Positions 25,660 through 35,103 are shown, numbered from the stretch's first letter. The stretch is 64,000 bases of DNA from Cloacimonetes bacterium SCGC AAA252-N17 (GCA_000404785.1 ASNI01000001.1:37857-101856), one strand, 5' to 3'. The notes: generated by a model from the letters alone, not told the origin. Numbers and translations: made by a program.

Positions 25660-26837
25660 GATGCGGTTTTCTGCAAGATTTTTTTTGTTCTGATGCAGAG
25701 AGCGATGACGCTTCCCACAAAACCGATCGCAATAAACAGAAACAGCGCAAGAACTTCAGGACGTGCATAGCGCGCAGGTGTGTTCATCTGGGCTAGTTTG
25801 AAAAAGCCGTATAAAAAGTGCGTATAGGGAATGAACTGCGCATAAAGTTTATCGAAAATGGGCATCGCAAAGATCGGGAATGTGAAGCCGCTGAAAACGA
25901 ATGCAGGGGAGTTGTAAAAAAATGCTATATCTAAAGCGAGGATCTCGTCTTTTACAATCGAAGAGAGCATCAACCCAAGAAAAATTACAGAGACAAGAAA
26001 AATGATGAAAAATCCCAAAATGATGAGCAGATTTCCATTTATCGGGATTCCAAAGAGCGGATAGATAATCCCAATAATAAAGAGCAGAATGAGCAGCCCC
26101 GTGATCAGGTATGCAAATGCTTTGCCAAAAAGGATGTTGAGAATTTTTCCCTTTGCAGTTCGCAGCAATTCACCAAACGTATTGTTGTTAAATTCTGAAT
26201 TTATTGCTCGTGTCGTAACAAAGAAAAGGATCATTTGCAGGAGCACGGTCATCAGCCCGGGAACGAGGTAGTACAAATAATTGTAATTGGGACTGAAGAG
26301 CGGCTTTGCATCCACCTGGATGGGCAGCGCAAGGTTCATTGCCTGCTCTTTCGTCATGCCCACTTTCACGAATTTCTCGATAAGGATGCCGGCATTAACC
26401 GTGTTCATAACATCTTCGGCTTCCTTATAAATAGTATTGCCGAAAATGATATTTGAAGAATTTGTATATACAGCAACCTTAGTGCTTTTTCCTGAAAAGA
26501 CATCATCCGACAGCCCTTTTGGTATCTCATAGATCGCCTCTATGTTGTTGTTTTCCGGGAAGATGGTTTTGATATCATCAGTTGATGTTAGGTAGCGCAC
26601 CACTTTTGTTTCCGGCGATGCTTCGATGTAGCGTATTATAGTTCGGGAAAGCTCGGTATTGTCCTTGTCATAAACCACAACCGGGATATCGTGAAGCATA
26701 CCCTTCACATAAATAAATGAAAGCAACAGGAATACGCAAACCGGCACAAAGAGGAGCAGATTTCTCGTGGACTTTTGGTGAATGATCCTGTCAAGCTCCC
26801 GCATGGTAACGCGAAAGACTGCGGGTTGGAATTTCAT
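25656..26837 (-). CDS. ABC-2 type permease of an export system (first permease)
   Basis: 393 residues with the same architecture as its neighbour: N-terminal membrane segment (about 26-47), periplasmic domain with 'VVVYDKDNTELSRTIIRYIEASPETKVV' and 'AIYEIPKGLSDDVFSG', then 'FSPNYNYLYYLVPGLMTVLLQMILFF' and five C-terminal membrane segments. It lies 6 bases downstream of the HlyD-like gene. The paired permeases, HlyD-like adaptor and TolC-like channel are the usual FCB arrangement for export. The energising ATP-binding protein must be encoded elsewhere or be fused in another protein. Confidence 0.85.
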   Translation of the reverse strand: MKFQPAVFRVTMRELDRIIHQKSTRNLLLFVPVCVFLLLSFIYVKGMLHDIPVVVYDKDNTELSRTIIRYIEASPETKVVRYLTSTDDIKTIFPENNNIEAIYEIPKGLSDDVFSGKSTKVAVYTNSSNIIFGNTIYKEAEDVMNTVNAGILIEKFVKVGMTKEQAMNLALPIQVDAKPLFSPNYNYLYYLVPGLMTVLLQMILFFVTTRAINSEFNNNTFGELLRTAKGKILNILFGKAFAYLITGLLILLFIIGIIYPLFGIPINGNLLIILGFFIIFLVSVIFLGLMLSSIVKDEILALDIAFFYNSPAFVFSGFTFPIFAMPIFDKLYAQFIPYTHFLYGFFKLAQMNTPARYARPEVLALFLFIAIGFVGSVIALCIRTKKILQKTAS

Positions 26838-26843
26838 ATTTTA

Positions 26844-27818
26844 TTAGAAGTAAACCTGCGCAGTCATGCCCGGGCGCAAATCCTCAATTGGTTTTGTGGG
26901 CTTGAGATGAACCTCAAAAGTTTTCAGGTCGAATTGTCCGGCGGCTTTTGTGGGTACCCATGTGGCAAAATCAGCCATAACCGAGATAAAATGCACGGTG
27001 AATTCGAATTCCTTATTTTTGAGTGCAGGAATTTTTACCTTACATTTCTTCCCTTTTGTGAATGCAGAAAGTTTGTCCTCACGCACGTTCAGCAACAGGT
27101 ATATTTTTTCAGGAATTTGAATTGAAAGCAGCGGATAGCCGGCGCCCATTACCTCGCCGGGATTAGCAATACGGCTGCATACTTCACCGGATACAGGCGC
27201 GATGACTTCCAGCTCTCCATGATACGCGAGTGCTTCTTTATACACATTGTGAGCTTCGATATATTCGCCTTTTGCGGCGTCAATATCCTCGATACGTGCA
27301 CCCTGAAGAGCCATGTCATAGATCGCTTTTGCTGCTTCCATCTGGTCTTCTGCAGCGCTGTACTTGAACTCGACCTCATCCATTTCCTGCGGGGAGATGA
27401 TGCTGTCCGCATAGAGCACCTTGAAGCGTATGTAGGTCTTTTCTGCAAATTCGAACTGGCTTTTTGCCATCTCATACTGATTCTTGGCAGCGGTTTTTTC
27501 CTGTTCACGCGCACCGTGTTCTGCCTTCTCCACAAGCGCCTGAGCTGCCTGCAATACACCCTGTGCCTGCCCGAGCTTGGCATTCATGATATTCGGCTGG
27601 ATCGTTGCGAGAAGCTCTCCTTTTGTGACCATATCACCCCGATCAACAAAGATCGTATCGATGCGACCTGGGATCTCTGAAGCAACATCAACAACAGTTG
27701 TCTCGAATGTGCCGGTGAAGACTTCCTTTGTGGGTGAACAGGAATGTATCAGCAGAAAGATGACCGCAATAATGACTAAGATCAGCGGAATGAGTAAAAG
27801 TAGATTTTTATTTTTCAT
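26844..27818 (-). CDS. HlyD/YbhG-type membrane fusion protein
   Basis: 324 residues: N-terminal anchor (about 6-25; a Cys at 27 may also allow lipidation), lipoyl-like half 'ASEIPGRIDTIFVDRGDMVTKGELLATI', a long alpha-helical hairpin (about 75-195) rich in Ala, Glu and Lys, second lipoyl half 'LEVIAPVSGEVCSRIANPGEVMGAGYPLLSI', and a beta-barrel end 'LRPGMTAQVYF'. It bridges the inner-membrane permeases and the outer-membrane channel. It lies 17 bases downstream of the interrupted tolC gene and 6 bases upstream of the permeases. Confidence 0.92.
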   Translation of the reverse strand: MKNKNLLLLIPLILVIIAVIFLLIHSCSPTKEVFTGTFETTVVDVASEIPGRIDTIFVDRGDMVTKGELLATIQPNIMNAKLGQAQGVLQAAQALVEKAEHGAREQEKTAAKNQYEMAKSQFEFAEKTYIRFKVLYADSIISPQEMDEVEFKYSAAEDQMEAAKAIYDMALQGARIEDIDAAKGEYIEAHNVYKEALAYHGELEVIAPVSGEVCSRIANPGEVMGAGYPLLSIQIPEKIYLLLNVREDKLSAFTKGKKCKVKIPALKNKEFEFTVHFISVMADFATWVPTKAAGQFDLKTFEVHLKPTKPIEDLRPGMTAQVYF

Positions 27819-27835
27819 ATCATTCTCCGAAAATA

Positions 27836-29272
27836 TTATTCTTGAAAGAGGTTTATGACATTCTCGGGTTGCCCGACTGTAATATACAGTTGAGAGAGAG
27901 ATGTGTAGTATTTATATAGTGAGAGAAGGCGTTCTATCGAAGCTGCCTGGAACAGGAGCCGTGCGTCTATGACATCAATGGATTTACCCAAACCTTCGCG
28001 GAAGCGCTTCTCGTTGATATCCAGATTTTTCTTTGCAAGATCGACTGTTGGCTTCAGCTTGAGATAGCGGGTTTTGTTGTTTTCTGTTTTATAAAAAAGG
28101 TCCTCTGTGAGAAGCATTATCTCGTCTTCCGCATACTGCTTGGCGACCCTTACCTCTTTTGTGAGATGTTTAACGGATTTCAGCTCGTTAATCTTTTTCA
28201 TTCCGTGAAAGAGGTTGAGTTCGAGCTGCACTCCCACAGAATAGCGAGGTAGCACAATAGGATAATCTTCCCTGATAAGATTGTATTCTCCGATCGCTAC
28301 GATCTGAGGAAGGAATTTAGAACGCTTCACAGCGAATGCCTGGTCTGCGATTTTCTGCTTATGGTCGATCTCTCTAAGGATGGAGTTTTCTGCCAACGCC
28401 AGCTCCTTCATCTCAGTAAGGTTCATCTGAACATCATGGAAATACAGGGAATCAGTAAGAATTAAAGAATTATAGGTAGGCAAATTAAGAGTTGCCCTAA
28501 GCGCAGAGGTTGCAAGTGATAGTTCGTTCTTTGCATCTTCCAGGTTTCTTTCTGCATTGGCAACAGCGACCTGTGCGCGGATAATTTCCAGCGGGGTAAT
28601 CGCACCAATTTCTATAGCCCGTTCAGCTTGATCTTCGTGCTTTTTCATGCCGTCAAGCACATTTTTTCGCAACTCCGCAACTTGCTCAAGAAGGATCACG
28701 GAAAGATACTGCTGCGTTGTGCTGTGGATTATTTCATTGCGGGTTTTGTTCAGTTCTTCGTTTGCAAGGTCCAGCTAAGCTTTTGCAAATTTCTTCCCCG
28801 CCCAGATCTCGCCGCCGAGGTATATCGGCTGGGTCACAACGAGGTTTGCATTCTTATAGGTTTGCTGGTCGATCTCAAGTTTGTATGCCGGAAGGTCAGC
28901 CAGTCCTGCAACTATCTCATCATGTATCACTTGCTGGGACCATGGAGAAAGCCCAAGCTGCTTTGCCATAACAGCGCCGTAATCCCCGAACATATCATCG
29001 ATGGATTCCTTGATCTTTTCAGTATCGAATTCCGGATTATCACTCAGGTAAGTATAGCCGGCAAACAGATCAATCGAGGGCAGGAAATTCCCGATGGCAG
29101 CTTTGTTCAGATACTCCTTTTGCCGAACAACCTCTTCCTGCTGTTTGATCTTTCGGTTGTTGACAAGGGCGCTATCCACAGCACTTTCCAAGCCCAGAGA
29201 AATCTCCTGCGCCCTCAAGCAGAGCGGCAAACATATAGATATTACAACAAAAATAAAAAACATTCTTTTCAT
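27836..29272 (-). pseudogene. TolC-family outer-membrane channel, interrupted by an in-frame amber codon
   Basis: Two open pieces in one frame form a single TolC protein of 478 codons. The N-terminal piece (28775-29272, 165 residues) has a signal peptide and 'VDSALVNNRKIKQQEEVVRQKE'. A TAG at 28775-28777 ends it after 'GKKFAKA'. Reading straight on gives 'LDLANEELNKTRNEIIHSTTQQ' and then 'YLSVILLEQVAELRKN', a normal TolC coiled-coil continuation, and the C-terminal piece to 27836. There is no frameshift, only the stop; CAG to TAG would explain it. TAG ends mreC and pgsA in this window, so it is not reassigned as a rule. A restart at the internal GTG (28697-28699) would yield no export signal. 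Either the channel is lost, the codon is suppressed, or the base is an assembly error. Confidence 0.85.
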
Positions 29273-29487
29273 AAAACTTCCTTAAAATTATTCATAAATA
29301 AAATGAATTTCTGTCCTTGCTTTTTGAATAAAGTAAAAAAAGTCAAATTCATTGAATATTTTCATTATTCTGGTAGATTAAATTTAAATTTGCTTTTTCA
29401 AAATTAGGCATTATATTTTTCTTTATAAAGAGGTGTGTCATTTACTTGACAGCATATTGGGCGAAGCGAAATTTTGTATTCCTTTGA

Positions 29488-29564
<77 letters not shown>

Positions 29565-29578
29565 TTTTTTGAATTCAC

Positions 29579-29655
29579 GGCGATGTAGCTCAGCTGGTTA
29601 GAGCATCGGAATCATAATCCGAGTGTCCGGGGTTCAAATCCCTGCATCGCTACCA
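29579..29655 (+). tRNA. tRNA-Met (elongator, anticodon CAU), CCA encoded
   Basis: A 77-base cloverleaf: acceptor GGCGATG/CATCGCT (G1-U72 wobble), anticodon stem TCGGA/TCCGA with loop ATCATAA, T arm with TTCAAAT, ACCA encoded. The acceptor and 'GCUACCA' end resemble the B. subtilis elongator tRNA-Met, favouring Met over lysidine-modified Ile. Position 32 is A, where C or U is normal. It lies 14 bases after the initiator tRNA. Confidence 0.9.
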
Positions 29656-29693
29656 CTTTTTGCTGCCGGCTATGGCAGTTTTTTATTCCATGC

Positions 29694-29770
29694 GCGCCAG
29701 TAGCTCAGCAGGATAGAGCAACAGCCTTCTAAGCTGTGGGTCAGAGGTTCGAATCCTCTCTGGCGTGCCA
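29694..29770 (+). tRNA. tRNA-Arg (anticodon UCU), CCA encoded
   Basis: A 77-base cloverleaf: acceptor GCGCCAG/CTGGCGT, D arm GCTCAGCAGGATAGAGC, anticodon stem ACAGC/GCTGT with loop CTTCTAA (UCU, reading AGA/AGG), T loop TTCGAAT, GCCA end. Seven T residues follow. A damaged second copy of the gene lies at 29946-30025. Confidence 0.95.
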
Positions 29771-29945
29771 TTTTTTTCATCTGAAATTTTATTGGAGTAG
29801 ACTTACCACAGAGGTCACAGAGAGAATTAATAAATTTTTCCTTTCATAAATCTATATCAAGTATCCTTCATTAACCGAGACAAGTAAATTTTTTCAGCTT
29901 GTGTAAGACACGATAATATTCTATCATTAGGGAGCAGACCAAATA

Positions 29946-30025
29946 CCCAGTAGCTCATCAGGATAGTCCGCCAGCTGGCGGATCTAAGCTGTGGGTCAGA
30001 GGTTCGAATCCTCTCTGGCGTGCCA
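29946..30025 (+). pseudogene. Broken duplicate of tRNA-Arg(UCU) carrying the 16-bp palindrome
   Basis: From CCAGTAGCTCA at the 5' side to the GCCA end this matches the intact tRNA-Arg at 29694-29770. However, the 11 bases AGCAACAGCCT (end of the D stem plus 5' half of the anticodon stem) are replaced by TCCGCCAGCTGGCGGA (29967-29982). The 5' strand of the acceptor is also lost apart from CCAG. The T arm and 3' acceptor strand are intact. It cannot fold as a tRNA. Confidence 0.88.
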
Positions 30026-30094
30026 TTTTTTATATAATAAAAATTCCACACTTTATATCTTGACCGTTACAATGGTTATTTTCCTATTTGTCAT

Positions 30095-31639
30095 ATGTTC
30101 ACAAAAGTCATTTCTTTTTCAATTTTAGGTATCGATGCAATCCCAATCGAAGTGGAAGTTGACACAAAACACACCTCAATGCCCTATTTCACAATGGTCG
30201 GACTGCCGACAAATTCGGTCAAAGAGAGTAAAGACAGGGTCACCGCTGCAATAAAGAATAATGGGTACAAGAAGCCGGCACGTGCATATACCGTGAATCT
30301 CGCACCTGCAGATGTAAAAAAAGAGGGTGTAGGGTTTGATCTGCCAATCGCTATCGGTATGCTCTCTTCACTTCGGCAGATATATCCAGTTATTCTGAAA
30401 ACAGTTGGGATGGTTGGAGAGCTTTCCCTTAATGGCGAAGTTCACCCGGTGAGGGGTATTCTGCCAATTACTATTGCCGCAAAAGAGAAGGGATTGGAAG
30501 GATTGATCGTTCCTGAAGATAATGCAAACGAAGCTGGTGTCGTGGAAGGAATTTCAATCTATCCCGTAAAAACCCTTGCCGAATGCATTGCTTTTGTGGA
30601 AGGGCGCGAAGCGATAGAGCCATTAAGCGTTGACATTTCTACTCTTTTTGAAAAGGAACGCAGAGAGACCATCGATATGTTCGATGTGAAAGGACAATAT
30701 AGTGTAAAGCGTGCGATGGAAGTTGCTGCTGCCGGAAGTCATAATATTCTTATGATAGGACCTCCCGGCTCGGGAAAAACAATGATTGCCAAAAGAGTTC
30801 CTACCATTCTCCCCCAGCTCACTCTCGATGAAGCACTAACAACCACGAAGATCCATTCTGTAGCAGGGAAAATTGCACACGAGCACTCGCTGCTCGCTAC
30901 CAGACCTTTCCGCTCACCCCATCATACTATTAGTGATGTCGCACTCATAGGCGGAGGGAGCTATCCCAAACCTGGTGAAGTATCACTTGCCCATAACGGT
31001 GTGCTTTTCTTAGATGAACTTCCCGAATTTAAAAAATCCGTATTAGAAGTGCTTAGACAGCCCCTCGAGGATGGCATTGTCACAATTTCAAGAGCTGTTC
31101 AGTCACTTACATTCCCTGCAAATTTCATGCTCGTAGCATCAATGAATCCGTGCCCCTGCGGCTACTTCGGGAGTAATGTGGAAGGGCACACCTGTACCTG
31201 CTCTCCGACAATGATACAAAAGTATGTTTCAAGGATTTCGGGACCCCTTCTTGACCGCATAGATATTCATGTTGAAGTTCCGGCAGTGAAATATGATGAG
31301 CTATCAAGAGATCCAAAGGGTGAAAGATCAGAGGTTATACAGAAAAGAGTGAATGCTGCGCGGAATGCTCAACACCAGCGCTTTAGTGGGTCAAATAAGA
31401 CCTACTCTAATGCAGATATGGAATCAAAACAAATACGAGAGTTTTGCCAGATCGAGGATGATGGCAAAAAGCTTATGAAGATCGCTATTGAAAAACTCGG
31501 ACTTTCCGCCCGTGCCTATGACCGTATCCTGAAAGTTTCCAGAACTATTGCCGACCTTGATAAAAGCGAAAAAATTACTCCTGCCCACATCAGCGAAGCA
31601 ATTCAATACCGAAGCCTAGACAGGAAATACTGGGTATAA
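30095..31639 (+). CDS. comM: YifB/ComM family Mg-chelatase-like AAA+ ATPase
   Basis: 514 residues, full family length. N-terminal Lon-protease-like fold ('PYFTMVGLPTNSVKESKDRVTAAIKNNGYKKPARAYTVNLAPADVKKEG'), AAA+ core with Walker A 'IGPPGSGKT' (221-229), 'RPFRSPHHTISDVALIGGG', Walker B 'VLFLDELPEF' and a 'MNPCPCGYFG' motif, then the Mg-chelatase C-terminal helices. In other bacteria ComM is a hexameric branch-migration helicase for integrating taken-up DNA. The stop is followed directly by the rodA ATG. Confidence 0.95.
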   Translation: MFTKVISFSILGIDAIPIEVEVDTKHTSMPYFTMVGLPTNSVKESKDRVTAAIKNNGYKKPARAYTVNLAPADVKKEGVGFDLPIAIGMLSSLRQIYPVILKTVGMVGELSLNGEVHPVRGILPITIAAKEKGLEGLIVPEDNANEAGVVEGISIYPVKTLAECIAFVEGREAIEPLSVDISTLFEKERRETIDMFDVKGQYSVKRAMEVAAAGSHNILMIGPPGSGKTMIAKRVPTILPQLTLDEALTTTKIHSVAGKIAHEHSLLATRPFRSPHHTISDVALIGGGSYPKPGEVSLAHNGVLFLDELPEFKKSVLEVLRQPLEDGIVTISRAVQSLTFPANFMLVASMNPCPCGYFGSNVEGHTCTCSPTMIQKYVSRISGPLLDRIDIHVEVPAVKYDELSRDPKGERSEVIQKRVNAARNAQHQRFSGSNKTYSNADMESKQIREFCQIEDDGKKLMKIAIEKLGLSARAYDRILKVSRTIADLDKSEKITPAHISEAIQYRSLDRKYWV

Positions 31640-32863
31640 ATGAGTTCAACCGAGATCATTCAGAAATTTGACTGGAAGCTAATGGCAATTCTTCTGATTC
31701 TCCTGGTTTTCGGAGAACTTGCACTTTATAGTGCGTCTGTGCAGAGGGCTGGCGAGAAGATAATAGTAAGCGATTATTACGTGAAACAGCTTGTCTGGAT
31801 CGCTTTGGGCTTTGCTGTTTTTTTCACCATACTATATATTCCCGACGTAATTTTAGATCTGCTTATTGTTCCATATAACATCCTGATCTTTATATTACTT
31901 ATTGTAGTGTTGCTCCTTCCTTCAATAAAGGGGGTACACCGCTGGATAAGTTTGGGAAGTGTCTATGTGCAGCCAGCTGAGTTTGCAAAGATCGGGGTAA
32001 TATTCCTTCTGGCAAAAGTGTTTTCAGCCAAATATATACCCACTTCCAGGATCGTGCTCTACGGCTTCCTCATAGCCATAATCCCGGCTATTCTTGTGTT
32101 AAGGCAACCCGATCTGGGAAGTGCGCTTGTGTTTTTCGCAATACTATTTCCAATGATGTATTTTGCAGGTGTATCATTTTTTACTCTATTTATTATTATC
32201 ACACCGCTGGTAAGCATATTGGTGGCTTTCAATATCACTTTTTGGATCATCTTTGATATATTTCTTCTTCTCGTGCTGATCTTCAGAAAAGTATCATTTC
32301 TCACTGCGGGAGTTATTCTGGCAGGAAATGCTTTCGTTTCATTAGTAACTCCATACATGTGGTGGGGGCTGCATGAGTATCAGCGCAACCGCATTCTTGC
32401 GTTTATAAACCCAAAATTCGATGTGCTCGGAAGCGGGTATCAGATCATACAGTCAAAGATCGCTATCGGGTCCGGAGGTGTTTTTGGCAAAGGTTTTTTG
32501 CAAGGAACTCAGAAGAATTTGAATTTTTTGCCGGAACAGCAAACGGATTTTATTTTCTCAGTGATAGGAGAAGAACTCGGTTTCATTGGATGTTTTATTC
32601 TGCTGCTCCTTTTTACAGTGCTTATCTGGCGTATTGTCATAATCCTGAGAAAAATTAGGATCGATAAGCAAAGACTTATTATTGCAGGCATTCTCTCCTA
32701 TTTTATATTTCAGATAGTCGTGAACATCGGCATGAACATCGGGATCATTCCTGTTGTGGGAATTCCTCTTCCTTTTATCAGTTACGGAGGCAGTAGCTTG
32801 CTTGTTAATATGGCTTCGATGGGGTTTATTTTTAAATATGCACGGGAACGTAGTTTTGTGTGA
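31640..32863 (+). CDS. rodA: Peptidoglycan glycosyltransferase RodA (SEDS family)
   Basis: 407 residues with about ten membrane segments. SEDS signatures: 'VHRWISLGSVYVQPAEFAKIG', 'LRQPDLGSALVFFAILFPMMYFAG', 'GSGYQIIQSKIAIGSGGVFGKGFLQGTQ..LNFLPEQQTDFIFSVIGEELGFIG' and 'VVGIPLPFISYGGSSLLVNM'. It polymerises glycan strands for lateral wall growth with PBP2 (682-2442). The wording is nearer RodA than FtsW, and no division cluster surrounds it. It is coupled to comM with no gap. Confidence 0.93.
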   Translation: MSSTEIIQKFDWKLMAILLILLVFGELALYSASVQRAGEKIIVSDYYVKQLVWIALGFAVFFTILYIPDVILDLLIVPYNILIFILLIVVLLLPSIKGVHRWISLGSVYVQPAEFAKIGVIFLLAKVFSAKYIPTSRIVLYGFLIAIIPAILVLRQPDLGSALVFFAILFPMMYFAGVSFFTLFIIITPLVSILVAFNITFWIIFDIFLLLVLIFRKVSFLTAGVILAGNAFVSLVTPYMWWGLHEYQRNRILAFINPKFDVLGSGYQIIQSKIAIGSGGVFGKGFLQGTQKNLNFLPEQQTDFIFSVIGEELGFIGCFILLLLFTVLIWRIVIILRKIRIDKQRLIIAGILSYFIFQIVVNIGMNIGIIPVVGIPLPFISYGGSSLLVNMASMGFIFKYARERSFV

Positions 32864-32923
32864 TTAAAATTGGTGAAAATTTTTCTTGCTTGTTTTTTTC
32901 ACAATAAGAAAAATGTATAAATT

Positions 32924-33502
32924 ATGAAAATTAAAGAATTATTTGATGATGCCCTTCGAGAACACAGGAAAGTTATCGATGGATTAGAAGCTTTTTATCC
33001 AGCTATTGAAGAGATAGCTTCAAAAATGTCCGAAACCCTTAAAAGAGGCAATAAGATCATGCTCTGCGGAAATGGCGGAAGTGCTGCGGATGCACAACAT
33101 ATTGCAACTGAGTTCATCGTGAGGTTCCGCGGTGATTTCAACAGAAGGTCTCTTCCTGCGATTGCGCTTACCACCGACACCTCACTGCTCACTGCGTGCG
33201 CAAACGATTATGGCTATGACGAGGTCTTTAAACGCCAGGTTGAAGGGCTTGGGAATGAAGGCGATCTGTTGATCGGGATAAGTACGAGTGGCAACTCCCC
33301 GAATGTGTTCAAGGCACTGGAATATGCAAACGAGCAGAACATCAACACCGTGCTACTGGCAGGGAGAGATGGCGGGAAGATCGCGAAAATCGCAAGATAT
33401 TCAATTATCATTCCCCATAAGGATACAGCTCGAATCCAGGAGGCTCATATTACAGTAGGACATATCCTCTGTAGAATTACCGAAGAACTAATTTTTCAAT
33501 AA
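32924..33502 (+). CDS. gmhA: Phosphoheptose isomerase (SIS domain)
   Basis: 192 residues, GmhA length. Conserved 'IMLCGNGGSAADAQHIATEFIVRF' (about 46-69, with catalytic His), 'SLPAIALTTDTSLLTACANDYGYDEVFKRQVEGLG', 'GISTSGNSPNVFKALEYA' and 'EAHITVGHILC'. It converts sedoheptulose 7-phosphate into D-glycero-manno-heptose 7-phosphate, the first step of ADP-heptose synthesis for the LPS core. This supports a Gram-negative envelope. The other hld genes are not in the window. Confidence 0.95.
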   Translation: MKIKELFDDALREHRKVIDGLEAFYPAIEEIASKMSETLKRGNKIMLCGNGGSAADAQHIATEFIVRFRGDFNRRSLPAIALTTDTSLLTACANDYGYDEVFKRQVEGLGNEGDLLIGISTSGNSPNVFKALEYANEQNINTVLLAGRDGGKIAKIARYSIIIPHKDTARIQEAHITVGHILCRITEELIFQ

Positions 33503-33522
33503 ACCAATAGATAGGAGATGAA

Positions 33523-33804
33523 ATGGCGAAGAAAAAGAAAACTGACGAAAAATATGCCTATGATGCAAGGAAATTCTGCGTACCCGTAACAAAGATCGGC
33601 AGCTTAGAGAGCATTCAATTTGTGATTGATGACTTTATTGTGAAGAAGGTGAACTTCTGTGTTGACGGCAGCGATGAGCGCTGGGAAGTCTGGCGCCTCG
33701 AGGAAGAAGGTGATTCTGATAAAATCAAGAAAAAGGACTATCCGAGGAAGCCAAAATTTTTATACATTGATGGCGAGAAGATCGATTACGTTATTAAAAA
33801 ATAA
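33523..33804 (+). CDS. Small charged protein of unknown function
   Basis: 93 residues, lysine- and acid-rich, no signal peptide and no membrane segment. It begins 'MAKKKKTDEKYAYDARKF' and its middle reads 'IQFVIDDFIVKKVNFCVDGSDERWEVWRLEE', which could form a small beta sheet. I do not recognise the family. AGGAG stands before the ATG, and the gene lies 20 bases after gmhA and 12 bases before the enolase gene. It is therefore very likely a real member of this operon. Two cysteines are present but not in a metal-binding pattern. Confidence 0.7.
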   Translation: MAKKKKTDEKYAYDARKFCVPVTKIGSLESIQFVIDDFIVKKVNFCVDGSDERWEVWRLEEEGDSDKIKKKDYPRKPKFLYIDGEKIDYVIKK

Positions 33805-33816
33805 AAAGGAGAATAT

Positions 33817-35103
33817 ATGTCTCTAATAGATGGAATTTTTGCTCGTGAGATATTAGATTCTCGTGGGAATCCAACGGTTGAAGTTGATGTTATGCTTGAA
33901 TCCGGTTATTGGGGTAGGGCTGCAGTTCCCTCGGGGGTTTCGACCGGCGAGTATGAAGCAGTAGAGCTTCGAGATGAAGATAATGAACGATACAATGGAA
34001 AAGGCGTGCTGAGGGCGGTCAAAAACATAAATGAAATTATTGCACCTGAAATTCTTGGGATCGAGAGCGATCAGCAGGTTGAAATCGACGCAATAATGTG
34101 CGAACTGGACGGAACACCGAACAAAGAAAAGCTTGGTGCAAATGCAATTCTTGGCGTGTCTATGGCTGTAGCTCGCGCAACTGCTCTGGAGCTTGAACTT
34201 CCACTATACCGCTATCTGGGCGGCACAAATGCAAAGACCTTACCTGTCCCTATGCTGAATGTACTCAATGGCGGCAAGCATGCCGACAATAATGTGGATG
34301 TCCAGGAATTTATGATTATGCCGCTGGGTGCCGACAACTTTGCACACTCACTGCAAATGGCGACAGAAACCTTCCATACTTTGAAAAAGATATTGAAAGA
34401 TGGCGGCTATAGTACTGCAGTTGGTGACGAGGGTGGATTTGCTCCGAATCTGGAATCCAATGAAGATGCAATTAAATTTATTCTAAAAGCAATCGAAGCT
34501 GCAGGATATCGTCCGGGAGAAGATATTTCTATTGCACTGGATTCTGCCGCATCATCATTTTTTCAATCCGGGAAATATATTTTCAATACAGGCAAAACCG
34601 AAAAGCTCTCAAGTGCTGATCTTGTTGGAATTTACAAAGAGTGGGTAAAAAAATATCCCATTGTTTCCCTTGAGGATGGACTCGATGAAAATGACTGGAA
34701 GGGCTGGAAGCTATTGACAGACGAGCTTGGTGATAAAATCCAGATCGTTGGTGATGATTTATTTGTAACTAACATTGAGCGTCTAGAACGCGGTATCAAA
34801 GAAGGTATTGCTAATTCTATACTCATAAAACTGAACCAGATCGGCACAGTGACCGAAACCCTCGACACAATCAAGAGAGCAAAAAATGCTGCCTATACTT
34901 CCGTTGTCTCACATCGTTCCGGAGAGACCTGCGATACCTTCATTGCAGACCTCGCAGTTGCAGTGAATAATGGACAGATCAAAACCGGCTCAACATCTCG
35001 TTCCGAACGTATTTCAAAGTACAATCAGCTTTTGCGTATCGAGGAAGAGCTTGGTAAAATTGCGCAATTTCCAGGAAAAAGTCTCTTTAAACATAAAAAA
35101 TAA
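33817..35103 (+). CDS. eno: Enolase
   Basis: 428 residues, full length. Clear signatures: 'AREILDSRGNPTVEVDV', 'GRAAVPSGVSTGEYEAVELRD', catalytic 'TAVGDEGGFAPNL', metal ligands in 'IALDSAASSF', 'VSLEDGLDENDW' and 'QIVGDDLFVTN', then 'LIKLNQIGTVTETL' and 'VVSHRSGETCDTFIADLAVA'. It interconverts 2-phosphoglycerate and phosphoenolpyruvate. AAGGAG precedes the ATG. It is followed 7 bases later by ftsB; eno-ftsB adjacency is common in bacteria. Confidence 0.98.
   Translation: MSLIDGIFAREILDSRGNPTVEVDVMLESGYWGRAAVPSGVSTGEYEAVELRDEDNERYNGKGVLRAVKNINEIIAPEILGIESDQQVEIDAIMCELDGTPNKEKLGANAILGVSMAVARATALELELPLYRYLGGTNAKTLPVPMLNVLNGGKHADNNVDVQEFMIMPLGADNFAHSLQMATETFHTLKKILKDGGYSTAVGDEGGFAPNLESNEDAIKFILKAIEAAGYRPGEDISIALDSAASSFFQSGKYIFNTGKTEKLSSADLVGIYKEWVKKYPIVSLEDGLDENDWKGWKLLTDELGDKIQIVGDDLFVTNIERLERGIKEGIANSILIKLNQIGTVTETLDTIKRAKNAAYTSVVSHRSGETCDTFIADLAVAVNNGQIKTGSTSRSERISKYNQLLRIEEELGKIAQFPGKSLFKHKK

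Noticed and set aside
27219..27680. Plus-strand frame of 153 residues
   Set aside because: Antisense shadow of the HlyD-like gene.
27836..29272. Genome-wide reassignment of TAG
   Set aside because: TAG is the natural stop of mreC and pgsA in this window, with reading frames that make sense only if it terminates.
28628..29407. Long plus-strand frame (259 residues) over the tolC gene
   Set aside because: Antisense shadow of TolC; no signal, motif or ribosome binding site.
29857..30051. Minus-strand 64-residue frame with 'GTPERIRTSDPQLRS'
   Set aside because: This is the antisense translation of the broken tRNA-Arg copy, a well-known false protein pattern.
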